From positions 1 through 5,787 of the forward strand of contig CATXSD010000156.1 of NCBI GenBank assembly GCA_958402075.1: 5,787 bases of DNA, given 5' to 3'. The translations under genes and the position numbers were made by a program. Positions 1-5,787 of the stretch are shown here, piece by piece. The DNA comes from Mediterranea massiliensis. GTDB taxonomy: Bacteria > Bacteroidota > Bacteroidia > Bacteroidales > Bacteroidaceae. The notes beneath the pieces are model-generated. The model was not told the DNA's origin, searched no databases, and saw only the letters and a list, made by a program, of their open reading frames with translations. Numbering within the stretch: the first letter of the stretch is position 1; every line of letters starts with the position of its first letter.

Positions 1-446
1 GTGCCGGGGTAGCGGGCGGCGGCACGTCGTCCCGCCTCGTTGATTTGCTCCAGGCTTTTCCAGCGTGACGAGGCCAAGGTGGTGGTGAACAGCGTGAAGC
101 CGTGTTCCGAGGCATAGCGGGCGGTTTCCGTCAGCCGCAGGGTGAAGCAGCGCAGGCAGCGGGGGCCGCGTTCGGGCTCGTCCTCCAGTCCCGTCATCTG
201 GTCTTTCCAGTGGGCATAGTCGTAGTCGGCATCGATGAAATCGAGGTTTTTCGACGTGACGAAGCGGATGGCCTCGTCCTTCCGTGTCTCGTATTCCTCC
301 TGCGGATAGATGTTGGGATTGCAGTAGAACACGGTGGGGCGTATGCCGTTGGCCAGCATACATTCGATGATAGCCGACGAGCAGGGAGCACAGCACGAAT
401 GGAGCAACACGCGGTTGTCGCCGTTGGGCGTTTGGAGTTGGAGCAT
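1..446 (-). CDS. queH: Epoxyqueuosine reductase QueH (DUF208 family), 3' end cut by window edge
   Basis: QueH reduces epoxyqueuosine to queuosine in the anticodon of tRNAs for Tyr, His, Asn and Asp, the last step of queuosine synthesis; it is a cytoplasmic iron-sulfur enzyme unrelated in sequence to QueG. Reading the minus strand from the ATG at 446 gives 148 codons without a stop up to the window edge. The N-terminal motif LLHSCCAPCSS (residues 14-24, with Cys18, Cys19 and Cys22) and the second cysteine pair in GPRCLRCFTLRL (Cys97, Cys100) are the family's metal-binding signatures. FYCNPNIYP (40-48), the EYETRKDEA region (51-59) and the SSRWKSLEQINEAG stretch (126-139) are also typical. The start is well fixed: an in-frame TGA lies three codons upstream of the ATG. 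There is no clear Shine-Dalgarno, as is usual in Bacteroidetes. Transcription diverges from the regulator gene at 607, and a perfect -7 box sits about 55 bp upstream. The C-terminal part, perhaps a quarter of the protein, is outside the window. Confidence 0.93.
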   Translation of the reverse strand, partial: MLQLQTPNGDNRVLLHSCCAPCSSAIIECMLANGIRPTVFYCNPNIYPQEEYETRKDEAIRFVTSKNLDFIDADYDYAHWKDQMTGLEDEPERGPRCLRCFTLRLTETARYASEHGFTLFTTTLASSRWKSLEQINEAGRRAAARYPG

Positions 447-498
447 GGTTTTTCGTCAGGAAGCAGGGAATGGTCTGGCTGTCTGCTTCCTCCGCCGG

Positions 499-506
499 CA
501 AAGGTA
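499..506 (-). promoter_or_regulatory. Candidate -7 promoter box for queH (TACCTTTG)
   Basis: On the minus strand this reads TACCTTTG, a perfect match to the Bacteroidetes primary sigma -7 consensus TAnnTTTG. Transcription would start at about 490-493, leaving a 5' untranslated leader of roughly 45 nt before the queH ATG at 446. I do not see a good TTTG -33 element at the usual distance upstream, but that element is the less conserved of the two. The match is seen directly; its use as a promoter is inferred. Confidence 0.55.
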
Positions 507-569
507 CGGAGAAAAGTCTTTGCTTTGTCTTTCTTTGGAAGAAAAACTGTCATCTTTGGGCAAATGCTT

Positions 570-601
570 TTTTCTTATTTCAGGATGAATCATTACTTTT
601 G
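570..601 (+). promoter_or_regulatory. Possible promoter of the regulator gene, nearly leaderless
   Basis: TACTTTTG at 594-601 matches TAnnTTTG exactly. TTTT at 570-573, one mismatch from the TTTG -33 element, lies 20 bp upstream, which is a normal spacing. If used, RNA would begin at or within a base or two of the ATG at 607, giving a leaderless or nearly leaderless message. In this T-rich stretch a chance match is quite possible, and CATCTTTG at 551-558 is an alternative. Confidence 0.25.
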
Positions 602-606
602 CTGTC

Positions 607-2190
607 ATGAAACGCTGTCTGTTGTTATTTCTATTATGGTGTGCCTGGGGCATCAGCCTGCATGCTTCTGCATCGTCCGGCCGGTTCCCTTCCCTCGAGC
701 CTTTGCTGCGTTCTATCGATGCGGCGATGGAGGAGCATGCCTGGTATGTGGATATACGCGAACAGCGCATCCGGGGACTGAAACTCCGGGAGCAGGTGCG
801 TCCGGTTTCTTCCCGAAGCTATTTTTCCGGACTGGACAGCATCTACCGGGAATACAGGGCTTATAACTGTGACTCGGCTCTGCTGTACCTCCGTCGGGGC
901 CTGCAGTGGGCGGAGGAATATGGTACGGCCGGAGATTGCCTGTCGGTCCGGCTGAAGCAAGTCTTTCACATGGCATCTGCCGGCATGTACCGGGAAGCTT
1001 CGGATGTTTTGAGGGAGGAGGTGCCGCGTGAGGCAGTTCCTGCTGCTCTGTTGCCGGACTATTATTACAGTTGCTACAAACTTTACGATGAAATGGTGCG
1101 CTATACGCAGGATGAAGATTTCCGCCGACTGTATGCAGCTCGGTCGGTCTGCTATTCCGACTCTCTGCAGCGGGTGCTGGATGCCTCGTCTCCTTTGGGC
1201 CTGGAGCGGGAGGAACATGCGTTGCGTCTGGCGGGCAGATGGGGTGAAGCGCTGGCGGTGAACGACCGCCGGCTGGCCGGCCTGACTTCCGGAATGCCTG
1301 CGTATGCTTTGGCCGCTTACCAGCGGGCGTTGATCTACGGGAGCATGGGCAACCGGGCCGAAGAAAAACGCTTTCTGGCACTTTCTGCCCTGACGGATAT
1401 CCGGCTGGCCATTGCCGACCATGCTTCATTGTGGGACCTGGCCCACCGGCTATATGAAGAGGGCGATGTGGAGCGGGCTTACCGCTACATCCGCTTTTCG
1501 TGGCAGGAGACCAGCCGTTACAATGCACGCTCCCGCTACTTGCAGACGTCGGGAATCCTGTCTTTGATAGACCAGGCCTACCAGACGATACAGGACCGCC
1601 AGGCCCTCCGCCTGAAGTGGTCGTTGGTCTCGATTAGCGTGCTGGTTGTCCTGCTGGGTGTAGCCCTCTCCTTCATTTACCGTCAGATGCGTCGGCTGTC
1701 GGCAGCTCGCAGCAGTCTGGAGTATGCCAATGGACAATTGCGGTTGTCCAATCGGATAAAGGAAGAATATATCGGCCGTTTCCTGAATCTCTGTTCCACG
1801 TATATCGACCGCTTGAACACCTGTCGGCGGAGCGCTGTCCGCAGTGGAGGGCGGCAGGACATCTGGGCGGCAGGCCGCACCCGGGAAGAGGAGTTGAAGG
1901 AACTGTACACCAACTTTGATGAGGCTTTTCTGAAGATTTTTCCCGATTTCATCGAACAATTCAATGACTTGCTCACTCCTGAAGAGCGTATTGTCCCTAA
2001 GTCTGGCGAGCTGCTGAATACGGAGCTGCGTATCTTTGCATTGATCCGTTTGGGAATTGACGACAGTGCGACCATTGCCAAATTTTTGGACTATTCGGTG
2101 AACACCATCTATAATTACCGGGCCAAGGTAAAGAACAAAGCCCGTTGTCCGCGCGAGGATTTTGAGGCTTATGTCAAAGCCATACAGTAG
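607..2190 (+). CDS. SusR-like transmembrane transcriptional regulator (DUF6377-type: periplasmic helical sensor, TM helix, cytoplasmic HTH)
   Basis: This is a 527-aa one-component regulator of the kind found beside Bacteroides glycan-utilization genes; related SusR-like proteins activate neighbouring glucan operons when a sugar is sensed in the periplasm. Residues 1-22 form a signal peptide (basic MKR, hydrophobic LLLFLLWCAWGISL, ALHA-like end). Residues about 75-330 are almost entirely amphipathic helices resembling TPR units, for example around DSALLYLRRGLQWAEEYG (89-106), the 118-140 region, and AYALAAYQRALIYGSMGNR (232-250). A single membrane helix spans 338-358, followed by basic RQMRRL, which places the C-terminus in the cytoplasm. 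A heptad-like segment (about 362-400) and helical linker lead to a LuxR-like helix-turn-helix at about 468-510, with SATIAKFLDYSVNTIYNYR (487-505) as the turn and recognition helix. ATG 607 is the first start after an in-frame TGA at 586 and is needed for the signal peptide. The genes just downstream on the same strand are its likely targets. The family assignment is from recalled features; the inducer is unknown. Confidence 0.85.
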   Translation: MKRCLLLFLLWCAWGISLHASASSGRFPSLEPLLRSIDAAMEEHAWYVDIREQRIRGLKLREQVRPVSSRSYFSGLDSIYREYRAYNCDSALLYLRRGLQWAEEYGTAGDCLSVRLKQVFHMASAGMYREASDVLREEVPREAVPAALLPDYYYSCYKLYDEMVRYTQDEDFRRLYAARSVCYSDSLQRVLDASSPLGLEREEHALRLAGRWGEALAVNDRRLAGLTSGMPAYALAAYQRALIYGSMGNRAEEKRFLALSALTDIRLAIADHASLWDLAHRLYEEGDVERAYRYIRFSWQETSRYNARSRYLQTSGILSLIDQAYQTIQDRQALRLKWSLVSISVLVVLLGVALSFIYRQMRRLSAARSSLEYANGQLRLSNRIKEEYIGRFLNLCSTYIDRLNTCRRSAVRSGGRQDIWAAGRTREEELKELYTNFDEAFLKIFPDFIEQFNDLLTPEERIVPKSGELLNTELRIFALIRLGIDDSATIAKFLDYSVNTIYNYRAKVKNKARCPREDFEAYVKAIQ

Positions 2191-2285
2191 GACTGAATCC
2201 ACTTTTTTATTTTGTCGATAGAATGCAACTGCTTGTGTTCCAGTTATCTGTTTGCAGCCAGAGTGATATGCGGTCCACTTGTTGC

Positions 2286-2295
2286 CCAGCGCTGG
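2286..2295. promoter_or_regulatory. Perfect 10-bp palindrome CCAGCGCTGG, candidate operator
   Basis: The sequence is its own reverse complement and ends exactly where a possible -33 element (GTTG, 2295-2298) of the GH5 promoter begins. That position suits an activator or repressor site. The neighbouring regulator is the natural candidate to bind here. Only the palindrome is observed; binding is inference, and a 10-bp palindrome can occur by chance. Confidence 0.3.
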
Positions 2296-2326
2296 TTGCG
2301 AAGTTGCTTTTTCTCGTCTAATTTTA
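2295..2326 (+). promoter_or_regulatory. Candidate promoter of the GH5-GH3 operon
   Basis: TAATTTTA at 2319-2326 differs from the Bacteroidetes -7 box TAnnTTTG only in its last base. GTTG at 2295-2298 differs from the -33 TTTG in one base and lies 20 bp upstream, a normal spacing. The predicted RNA start near 2332 leaves a leader of about 25 nt to ATG 2358 or about 40 nt to ATG 2373. Two imperfect boxes fit an activator-dependent promoter, but also chance. Confidence 0.3.
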
Positions 2327-2357
2327 CCATCAAACCGTTTGCAGAAATCCTTGTCAA

Positions 2358-3632
2358 ATGAAAAACAATATCATGAAAAATTTATTATGTGTCAGTTTGC
2401 CGCTCATGTTGTTTATGGCGGCTCTGGTGGGCTGCTCGGGCCGTCAGGCAGAAAAGAGCGCACCGGAAGTATCAGAAAACAAGTTTGTAACCATCCAAGG
2501 CGAGAATCTGTTGGAGCCGGACGGTTCGGTGCTGTTCATCCAAGGTACGAATTTGGGGAATTGGCTGAATCCGGAAGGGTACATGTTCGGATTCGGCAAG
2601 ACCAATTCGGCCCATTTCATCAACGAAATGTTCTGTCAGTTGGTCGGTCCCGATTTTACGGCCGATTTCTGGAAAAAGTTCAAGGACGTCTATGTCACCC
2701 GCGAAGACATCCGCTTCATCAAGAGTACGGGGGCCAATACCATCCGTCTGCCCTTTCATTACAAGATTTTCACGGATGAAGATTACATGGGGCTGACGGC
2801 TGCCCAAGACGGCTTTGCCCGGGTGGACAGCCTGGTGGAGTGGTGCCGCGAGTCGGGTCTCTACCTTATATTGGACATGCACGATGCTCCCGGCGGGCAG
2901 ACGGGCGACAACATTGACGACAGCTACGGCTATCCGTGGCTGTTCGAAAGCGAAGCCAGCCAGCAACTGTATGCCGACATTTGGAAACGCATAGCCGATC
3001 GTTACAAGGACGAACCGGTCATCCTGGGATATGAACTACTGAACGAACCGATAGCTCCTTATTTCGACAATATGGACGGATTGAATGCTAAGCTGGAAGC
3101 TGTTTACAAACGGGGCGTAGCTGCCATCCGTGAGGTAGACCGCAACCATATCATTCTGCTGGGCGGCGCACAGTGGAACGGCAATTTCAAACCCTTCAAG
3201 GACAGCCGCTTCGACGACAAGCTGATGTACACCTGCCACCGCTATGGCGGCAAACCCACACGCGAAGCCATCCGTTCCATCATTGCCTTCAGAGACAGTG
3301 TGGGGCTGCCGATGTACATGGGCGAAATCGGGCATAATACCTATGAATGGCAGGCAGCCTTCTGCCGGGTGATGAAAGATGCCAATATCGGCTATACGTT
3401 CTGGCCCTACAAGAAGATAGACGGATCGTCGTTTGTAGGAATCACTCCTCCGGACGGCTGGGAGGAGGTGGTCCGTTTCTCGGAAGCGCCCCGGACGACG
3501 TACAAGGAAATCAGGGAAGCCCGTCCCGACCAGGCTGTGGCGCGGAAGGCGATGACGGATTTCCTGGAAGCTGCCAAATGGAAAAATTGTAAGATTCAGG
3601 AAGACTATATCCGTTCGCTGGATATGCAGTAG
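2358..3632 (+). CDS. Glycoside hydrolase family 5 lipoprotein (beta-glucanase type)
   Basis: This 424-aa enzyme is a retaining glycoside hydrolase with a (beta/alpha)8 barrel, predicted to cut a beta-linked glycan. GH5 landmarks are in order: GTNLGNWL (63-70), NTIRLPFHY with Arg130 (127-135), LILDMHDAPGGQ with His175 (170-181), YELLNEP with the acid/base Glu230 (225-231), CHRYGG with His294 and Tyr296 (293-298), the nucleophile Glu323 in MYMGEIGHN (319-327), and Trp349 in YTFWPYK. All expected catalytic residues are present. The N-terminus is a lipoprotein signal with lipobox LVGC and lipidated Cys26, followed by SGRQAEKS; there is no run of acidic residues right after the Cys, so surface export is not evident. 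A second start, ATG 2373, would give a 419-aa protein with a more usual 20-residue signal; it shares TATCATGAAAAA with the next gene's start and may be the true one. NLGNWL and APGGQ recall GH5 exo-beta-1,3-glucanases, but I cannot assign the subfamily. It is followed after 47 bp by the GH3 gene, presumably an operon. Confidence 0.88.
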   Translation: MKNNIMKNLLCVSLPLMLFMAALVGCSGRQAEKSAPEVSENKFVTIQGENLLEPDGSVLFIQGTNLGNWLNPEGYMFGFGKTNSAHFINEMFCQLVGPDFTADFWKKFKDVYVTREDIRFIKSTGANTIRLPFHYKIFTDEDYMGLTAAQDGFARVDSLVEWCRESGLYLILDMHDAPGGQTGDNIDDSYGYPWLFESEASQQLYADIWKRIADRYKDEPVILGYELLNEPIAPYFDNMDGLNAKLEAVYKRGVAAIREVDRNHIILLGGAQWNGNFKPFKDSRFDDKLMYTCHRYGGKPTREAIRSIIAFRDSVGLPMYMGEIGHNTYEWQAAFCRVMKDANIGYTFWPYKKIDGSSFVGITPPDGWEEVVRFSEAPRTTYKEIREARPDQAVARKAMTDFLEAAKWKNCKIQEDYIRSLDMQ

Positions 3633-3679
3633 CCCTGAGAGTTCGGAATCGGAAGTTTTACTTAATAAATCATCGTATC

Positions 3680-5787
3680 ATGAAAAAATTATTGTCTGTT
3701 TGTTTGCTGGCTCTGGTCTTGCCCTTGGGAGCACAGCAGAAGCCGGTGTATCTGGACGAAACGAAAGGGTTGGAAGAAAGGGTGGAAGATGCCCTCGGTC
3801 GTCTCACGTTGGAAGAGAAGGTGGCGTTGCTGCATGCCCAGTCCAAATTCAGCAGCGCGGGGGTTGCCCGTCTCGGCATTCCTGAAATATGGACCACCGA
3901 CGGCCCTCATGGCATCCGTCCCGAAGTGTTGTGGGACAAATGGGAGCAGGCTGGCTGGACCAATGATTCCTGTGTCGCTTTCCCGGCGCTGACCTGCCTG
4001 GCGGCCACGTGGAATCCCGACATGGCGCAACTCTATGGCCGGAGCATCGGCGAGGAGGCCCGCTATCGCAACAAGGCCGTGCTGCTGGGGCCTGGAGTGA
4101 ACATTTATCGTACTCCCCTGAACGGGCGCAACTTCGAATATATGGGCGAGGACCCTTATCTGGCTTCACGGATGGTTGTTCCCTATGTACAAGGCGTGCA
4201 GCAGAACGGCGTAGCGGCCTGCGTCAAGCACTTTGCGCTGAACAATCAGGAAATCAATCGCTCTACATTGGATGTCGTGGTGGACGACCGTGCCCTGTAT
4301 GAAATCTATTTGCCGGCCTTCAAGGCCGCTGTGCAGGAGGGCAAGGCATGGGCCATCATGGGCTCCTATAACCTGTACAAGGGCCAGCACTGCTGCCACA
4401 ACAAATATCTTCTGAAGGACATCCTGAAAGGAGAGTGGGGCTTCGACGGTGTGGTCATTTCGGACTGGGGCGGCACGCACGACACGGAGCAGGCCATTGC
4501 CAACGGGCTCGACTTGGAGTTCGGTACGTGGACCAACGGGCTTTCCTCGGGTGCACGCAATGCGTACGACAATTATTACTTGGCCCAGCCCTATCTGCAG
4601 CGTCTGAAAGACGGACGGGCAAGCATGGAGGAACTCGACGACAAGGTGAGACGTGTGTTGCGTCTGGCTTTCCGGACGGTGATGAATACCGGCAGACCCT
4701 GGGGCTCGATGCGTTCGCCCGAACACTATGCGGCTGCCCGCCAGATTGGTGAAGAGGGCATTGTGCTGTTGCAGAACAAGCACAGCGTGCTGCCCGTCGA
4801 CCTCACCCGGGTTCGGAAGATTGCCGTTATCGGCGAGAATGCCCTGAAGATGATGACCGTGGGCGGAGGCAGCTCTTCGCTGAAGGCCCAGCATGAGATT
4901 TCTCCTTTGGAAGGCATCCGCAGGCGGGTAGGTGACAAGGCCGAGGTAATCTATGCCCGTGGCTATGTGGGCGATGAAACCGGTGAATACAACGGTGTGG
5001 TGACGGGGCAGAACCTGAAGGAAACCCGTTCGGCCGCCGAACTGAAGGCAGAAGCCGTGAAGGTTGCTTCCGAGGCCGATTGCGTCATCTTTATCGGCGG
5101 ACTGAACAAAAGTGATGGACAGGACTGCGAAAACACCGACCGCAAGGACCTGTCGCTTCCTTATGGTCAGGATGAACTGATTGAAGCCTTGGCCGGGGCA
5201 AACGCCAACCTGATTGTCGTAAATATCTCGGGCAACGCCGTGGCAATGCCCTGGGCCGGAAAGGTGGCTGCCATCGTGCAGGGCTGGTATCTGGGTTCGG
5301 AAGCGGGCACATCGTTGGCAGCTGTGCTGATGGGCGACGTGAATCCCAGCGGCAAACTGCCTTTCACGTTTCCGGCACGGCTGGAGGACGTACCAGCCCA
5401 CAGCCTTGGCCAGTACAGCGCTGTCCGCAGCAAGGATGTGACGACAGTACAATATAACGAAGGCATCTTCGTAGGTTACCGTTGGACCGACAGACAGAAA
5501 AAAGTCCAGCCGCTCTTCTCCTTCGGGCATGGACTGAGCTATACGACGTTCGAGTATGGGAAGCCGGTAATTGACAAACGGGAAATGAAGGCCGGTGAGC
5601 AGCTTACGGTCACGGTTCCCGTAAAGAATACGGGCAGTCGCGAAGGCAAGGAAGTGGTGCAGCTCTACATCCGCGACAAGAAGTCGTCCGTAGAGCGTCC
5701 GGTCAAGGAACTGAAGGGGTTCTGCAAAGTCAGCCTGAAGCCGGGTGAGGAGAAGGGAGTATCCTTTACGATAGACCGTTCTGCATT
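3680..5787 (+). CDS. Glycoside hydrolase family 3 enzyme (beta-glucosidase type), 3' end cut by window edge
   Basis: GH3 enzymes remove single sugars, often glucose, from the non-reducing ends of beta-linked oligosaccharides. The frame is open for 702 codons from ATG 3680 to the window edge; relatives are about 740-800 aa, so only the C-terminal tail is missing. Residues 1-18 form a Sec signal ending LPLGA before QQKP; there is no lipobox before the cleavage site, so a soluble periplasmic protein is likely. The N-terminal GH3 barrel (about 30-335) shows TTDGPHGIR (72-80), LNGRNFEYMGEDPYLA (147-162), CVKHFALNNQE (181-191) and the nucleophile Asp262 in VVISDWGG. The C-terminal alpha/beta domain (about 355-575) has GIVLLQN (360-366), GGGSS, and QDCENTDRKDLSLP (481-494), whose Glu484 is the likely acid/base, then GNPSGKLPFTFP-like residues near 553-565. 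PLFSFGHGLSYTTFEY (611-626) leads into a fibronectin III-like domain that is cut. It probably acts on products of the GH5 enzyme upstream. The exact sugar specificity cannot be read from the sequence. Confidence 0.93.
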   Translation, partial: MKKLLSVCLLALVLPLGAQQKPVYLDETKGLEERVEDALGRLTLEEKVALLHAQSKFSSAGVARLGIPEIWTTDGPHGIRPEVLWDKWEQAGWTNDSCVAFPALTCLAATWNPDMAQLYGRSIGEEARYRNKAVLLGPGVNIYRTPLNGRNFEYMGEDPYLASRMVVPYVQGVQQNGVAACVKHFALNNQEINRSTLDVVVDDRALYEIYLPAFKAAVQEGKAWAIMGSYNLYKGQHCCHNKYLLKDILKGEWGFDGVVISDWGGTHDTEQAIANGLDLEFGTWTNGLSSGARNAYDNYYLAQPYLQRLKDGRASMEELDDKVRRVLRLAFRTVMNTGRPWGSMRSPEHYAAARQIGEEGIVLLQNKHSVLPVDLTRVRKIAVIGENALKMMTVGGGSSSLKAQHEISPLEGIRRRVGDKAEVIYARGYVGDETGEYNGVVTGQNLKETRSAAELKAEAVKVASEADCVIFIGGLNKSDGQDCENTDRKDLSLPYGQDELIEALAGANANLIVVNISGNAVAMPWAGKVAAIVQGWYLGSEAGTSLAAVLMGDVNPSGKLPFTFPARLEDVPAHSLGQYSAVRSKDVTTVQYNEGIFVGYRWTDRQKKVQPLFSFGHGLSYTTFEYGKPVIDKREMKAGEQLTVTVPVKNTGSREGKEVVQLYIRDKKSSVERPVKELKGFCKVSLKPGEEKGVSFTIDRSA

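Larger units (their letters stand above)
447..606. other. Divergent intergenic region between queH and the regulator gene
   Basis: This 160-bp gap separates two genes that point away from each other, so it must carry both promoters. The left part holds the queH -7 box. The right part (about 515-600) is rich in T and contains several CTTTG and TTTTG runs on the plus strand. Possible plus-strand -7 boxes are CATCTTTG at 551-558 (one mismatch to TAnnTTTG, leader about 42 nt, but its nearest TTTG at 524-527 is 23 bp away, slightly too far) and TACTTTTG at 594-601 (perfect, but almost touching the ATG). No RNA gene or small ORF is convincing here. Confidence 0.6.
2191..2357. other. Intergenic region between regulator and GH5 gene
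   Basis: This 167-bp gap follows the regulator stop. A T-run lies at 2203-2208, but no GC-rich stem immediately precedes it: the nearest inverted repeat, GGCTT/AAGCC at 2166-2181, sits inside the end of the coding region about 20 bp away, so I do not call a terminator. The octamer GTTTGCAG occurs twice as a direct repeat (2250-2257 and 2337-2344), and GTTGC occurs three times at 2281, 2295 and 2303 around a palindrome. The gap is long enough for a separately regulated promoter for the GH5-GH3 pair. Confidence 0.6.

Noticed and set aside
102..866. Plus-strand open frame of 254 codons
   Set aside because: It runs antisense through queH and then across the start of the regulator in another frame; both of those have recognisable proteins, and this one has none.
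634..1528. Overlapping minus-strand open frames of 262 and 271 codons
   Set aside because: They are antisense to the regulator gene, have no coherent domain or signal, and compete with each other. They are shadows of the plus-strand frame.
1450..2202. Minus-strand open frame of 250 codons across the end of the regulator gene
   Set aside because: It is antisense to the transmembrane and helix-turn-helix coding part, and its translation has no family features.
2166..2216. Possible rho-independent terminator after the regulator (GGCTT/AAGCC stem and T-run at 2203-2208)
   Set aside because: The stem is only 5 bp, lies inside the coding sequence, and is about 20 bp from the T-run, so it does not form the usual stem followed directly by Ts.
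3633..3679. Possible terminator or separate promoter between the GH5 and GH3 genes
   Set aside because: The 47-bp gap has no stem-loop with a T-run and no good TAnnTTTG box, so co-transcription is the simpler reading.
4166..5530. Open frame of 454 codons on the minus strand
   Set aside because: It lies wholly antisense within the GH3 gene, whose frame has clear catalytic motifs. Its translation shows no recognisable domain, and such frames arise readily opposite GC-rich biased codons.
1..5787. Mobile element, CRISPR array, tRNA, toxin-antitoxin or defence system
   Set aside because: No transposase or integrase frame, terminal inverted repeats, spaced direct repeats, tRNA-like fold or defence-family motifs were seen. 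The space is filled by four ordinary genes and two short intergenic gaps.

Overview
The window looks like chromosomal DNA from a gut Bacteroidales species, most likely Bacteroides or Phocaeicola. The signs are a SusR-like/DUF6377-type membrane-spanning regulator beside glycoside hydrolase genes, matches to the Bacteroidetes -7 promoter box (TAnnTTTG), no clear Shine-Dalgarno sequences, and secreted sugar-cleaving enzymes with lipoprotein or Sec signals. The species cannot be fixed from this sequence alone.

Layout. Positions 1-446 (minus strand) hold the N-terminal 148 codons of queH, an epoxyqueuosine reductase of tRNA queuosine synthesis; the gene runs off the left edge. A 160-bp divergent intergenic region follows, with a perfect TACCTTTG box for queH and weaker candidates for the rightward gene. 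Positions 607-2190 (plus) encode a 527-aa regulator with a signal peptide, a helical (TPR-like) periplasmic sensor region, one transmembrane helix and a cytoplasmic C-terminal helix-turn-helix. A 167-bp intergenic region follows, with a candidate promoter overlapping a perfect 10-bp palindrome. Positions 2358-3632 (plus) encode a GH5-type glycoside hydrolase lipoprotein. After only 47 bp, positions 3680-5787 (plus) encode a GH3 beta-glucosidase-type enzyme that runs off the right edge and lacks only its last part.

How the genes work together. The regulator and the GH5-GH3 pair look like one edge of a small polysaccharide utilization locus for a beta-linked glucan or similar beta-glycan. The GH5 enzyme, lipid-anchored at a membrane, would shorten the chain. 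The GH3 enzyme, soluble in the periplasm, would remove terminal glucose or another sugar. The regulator would sense a released oligosaccharide in the periplasm and switch on the pair. No SusC/SusD transporter genes lie in the window; if they exist they would be beyond the right edge. queH is a housekeeping neighbour with no evident link. I see no mobile elements, CRISPR arrays, rRNA or tRNA genes, and nothing that amounts to a wholly new system. The most noteworthy items are the uncharacterised one-protein transmembrane regulator with its predicted target operon, and the unassigned GH5 subfamily.
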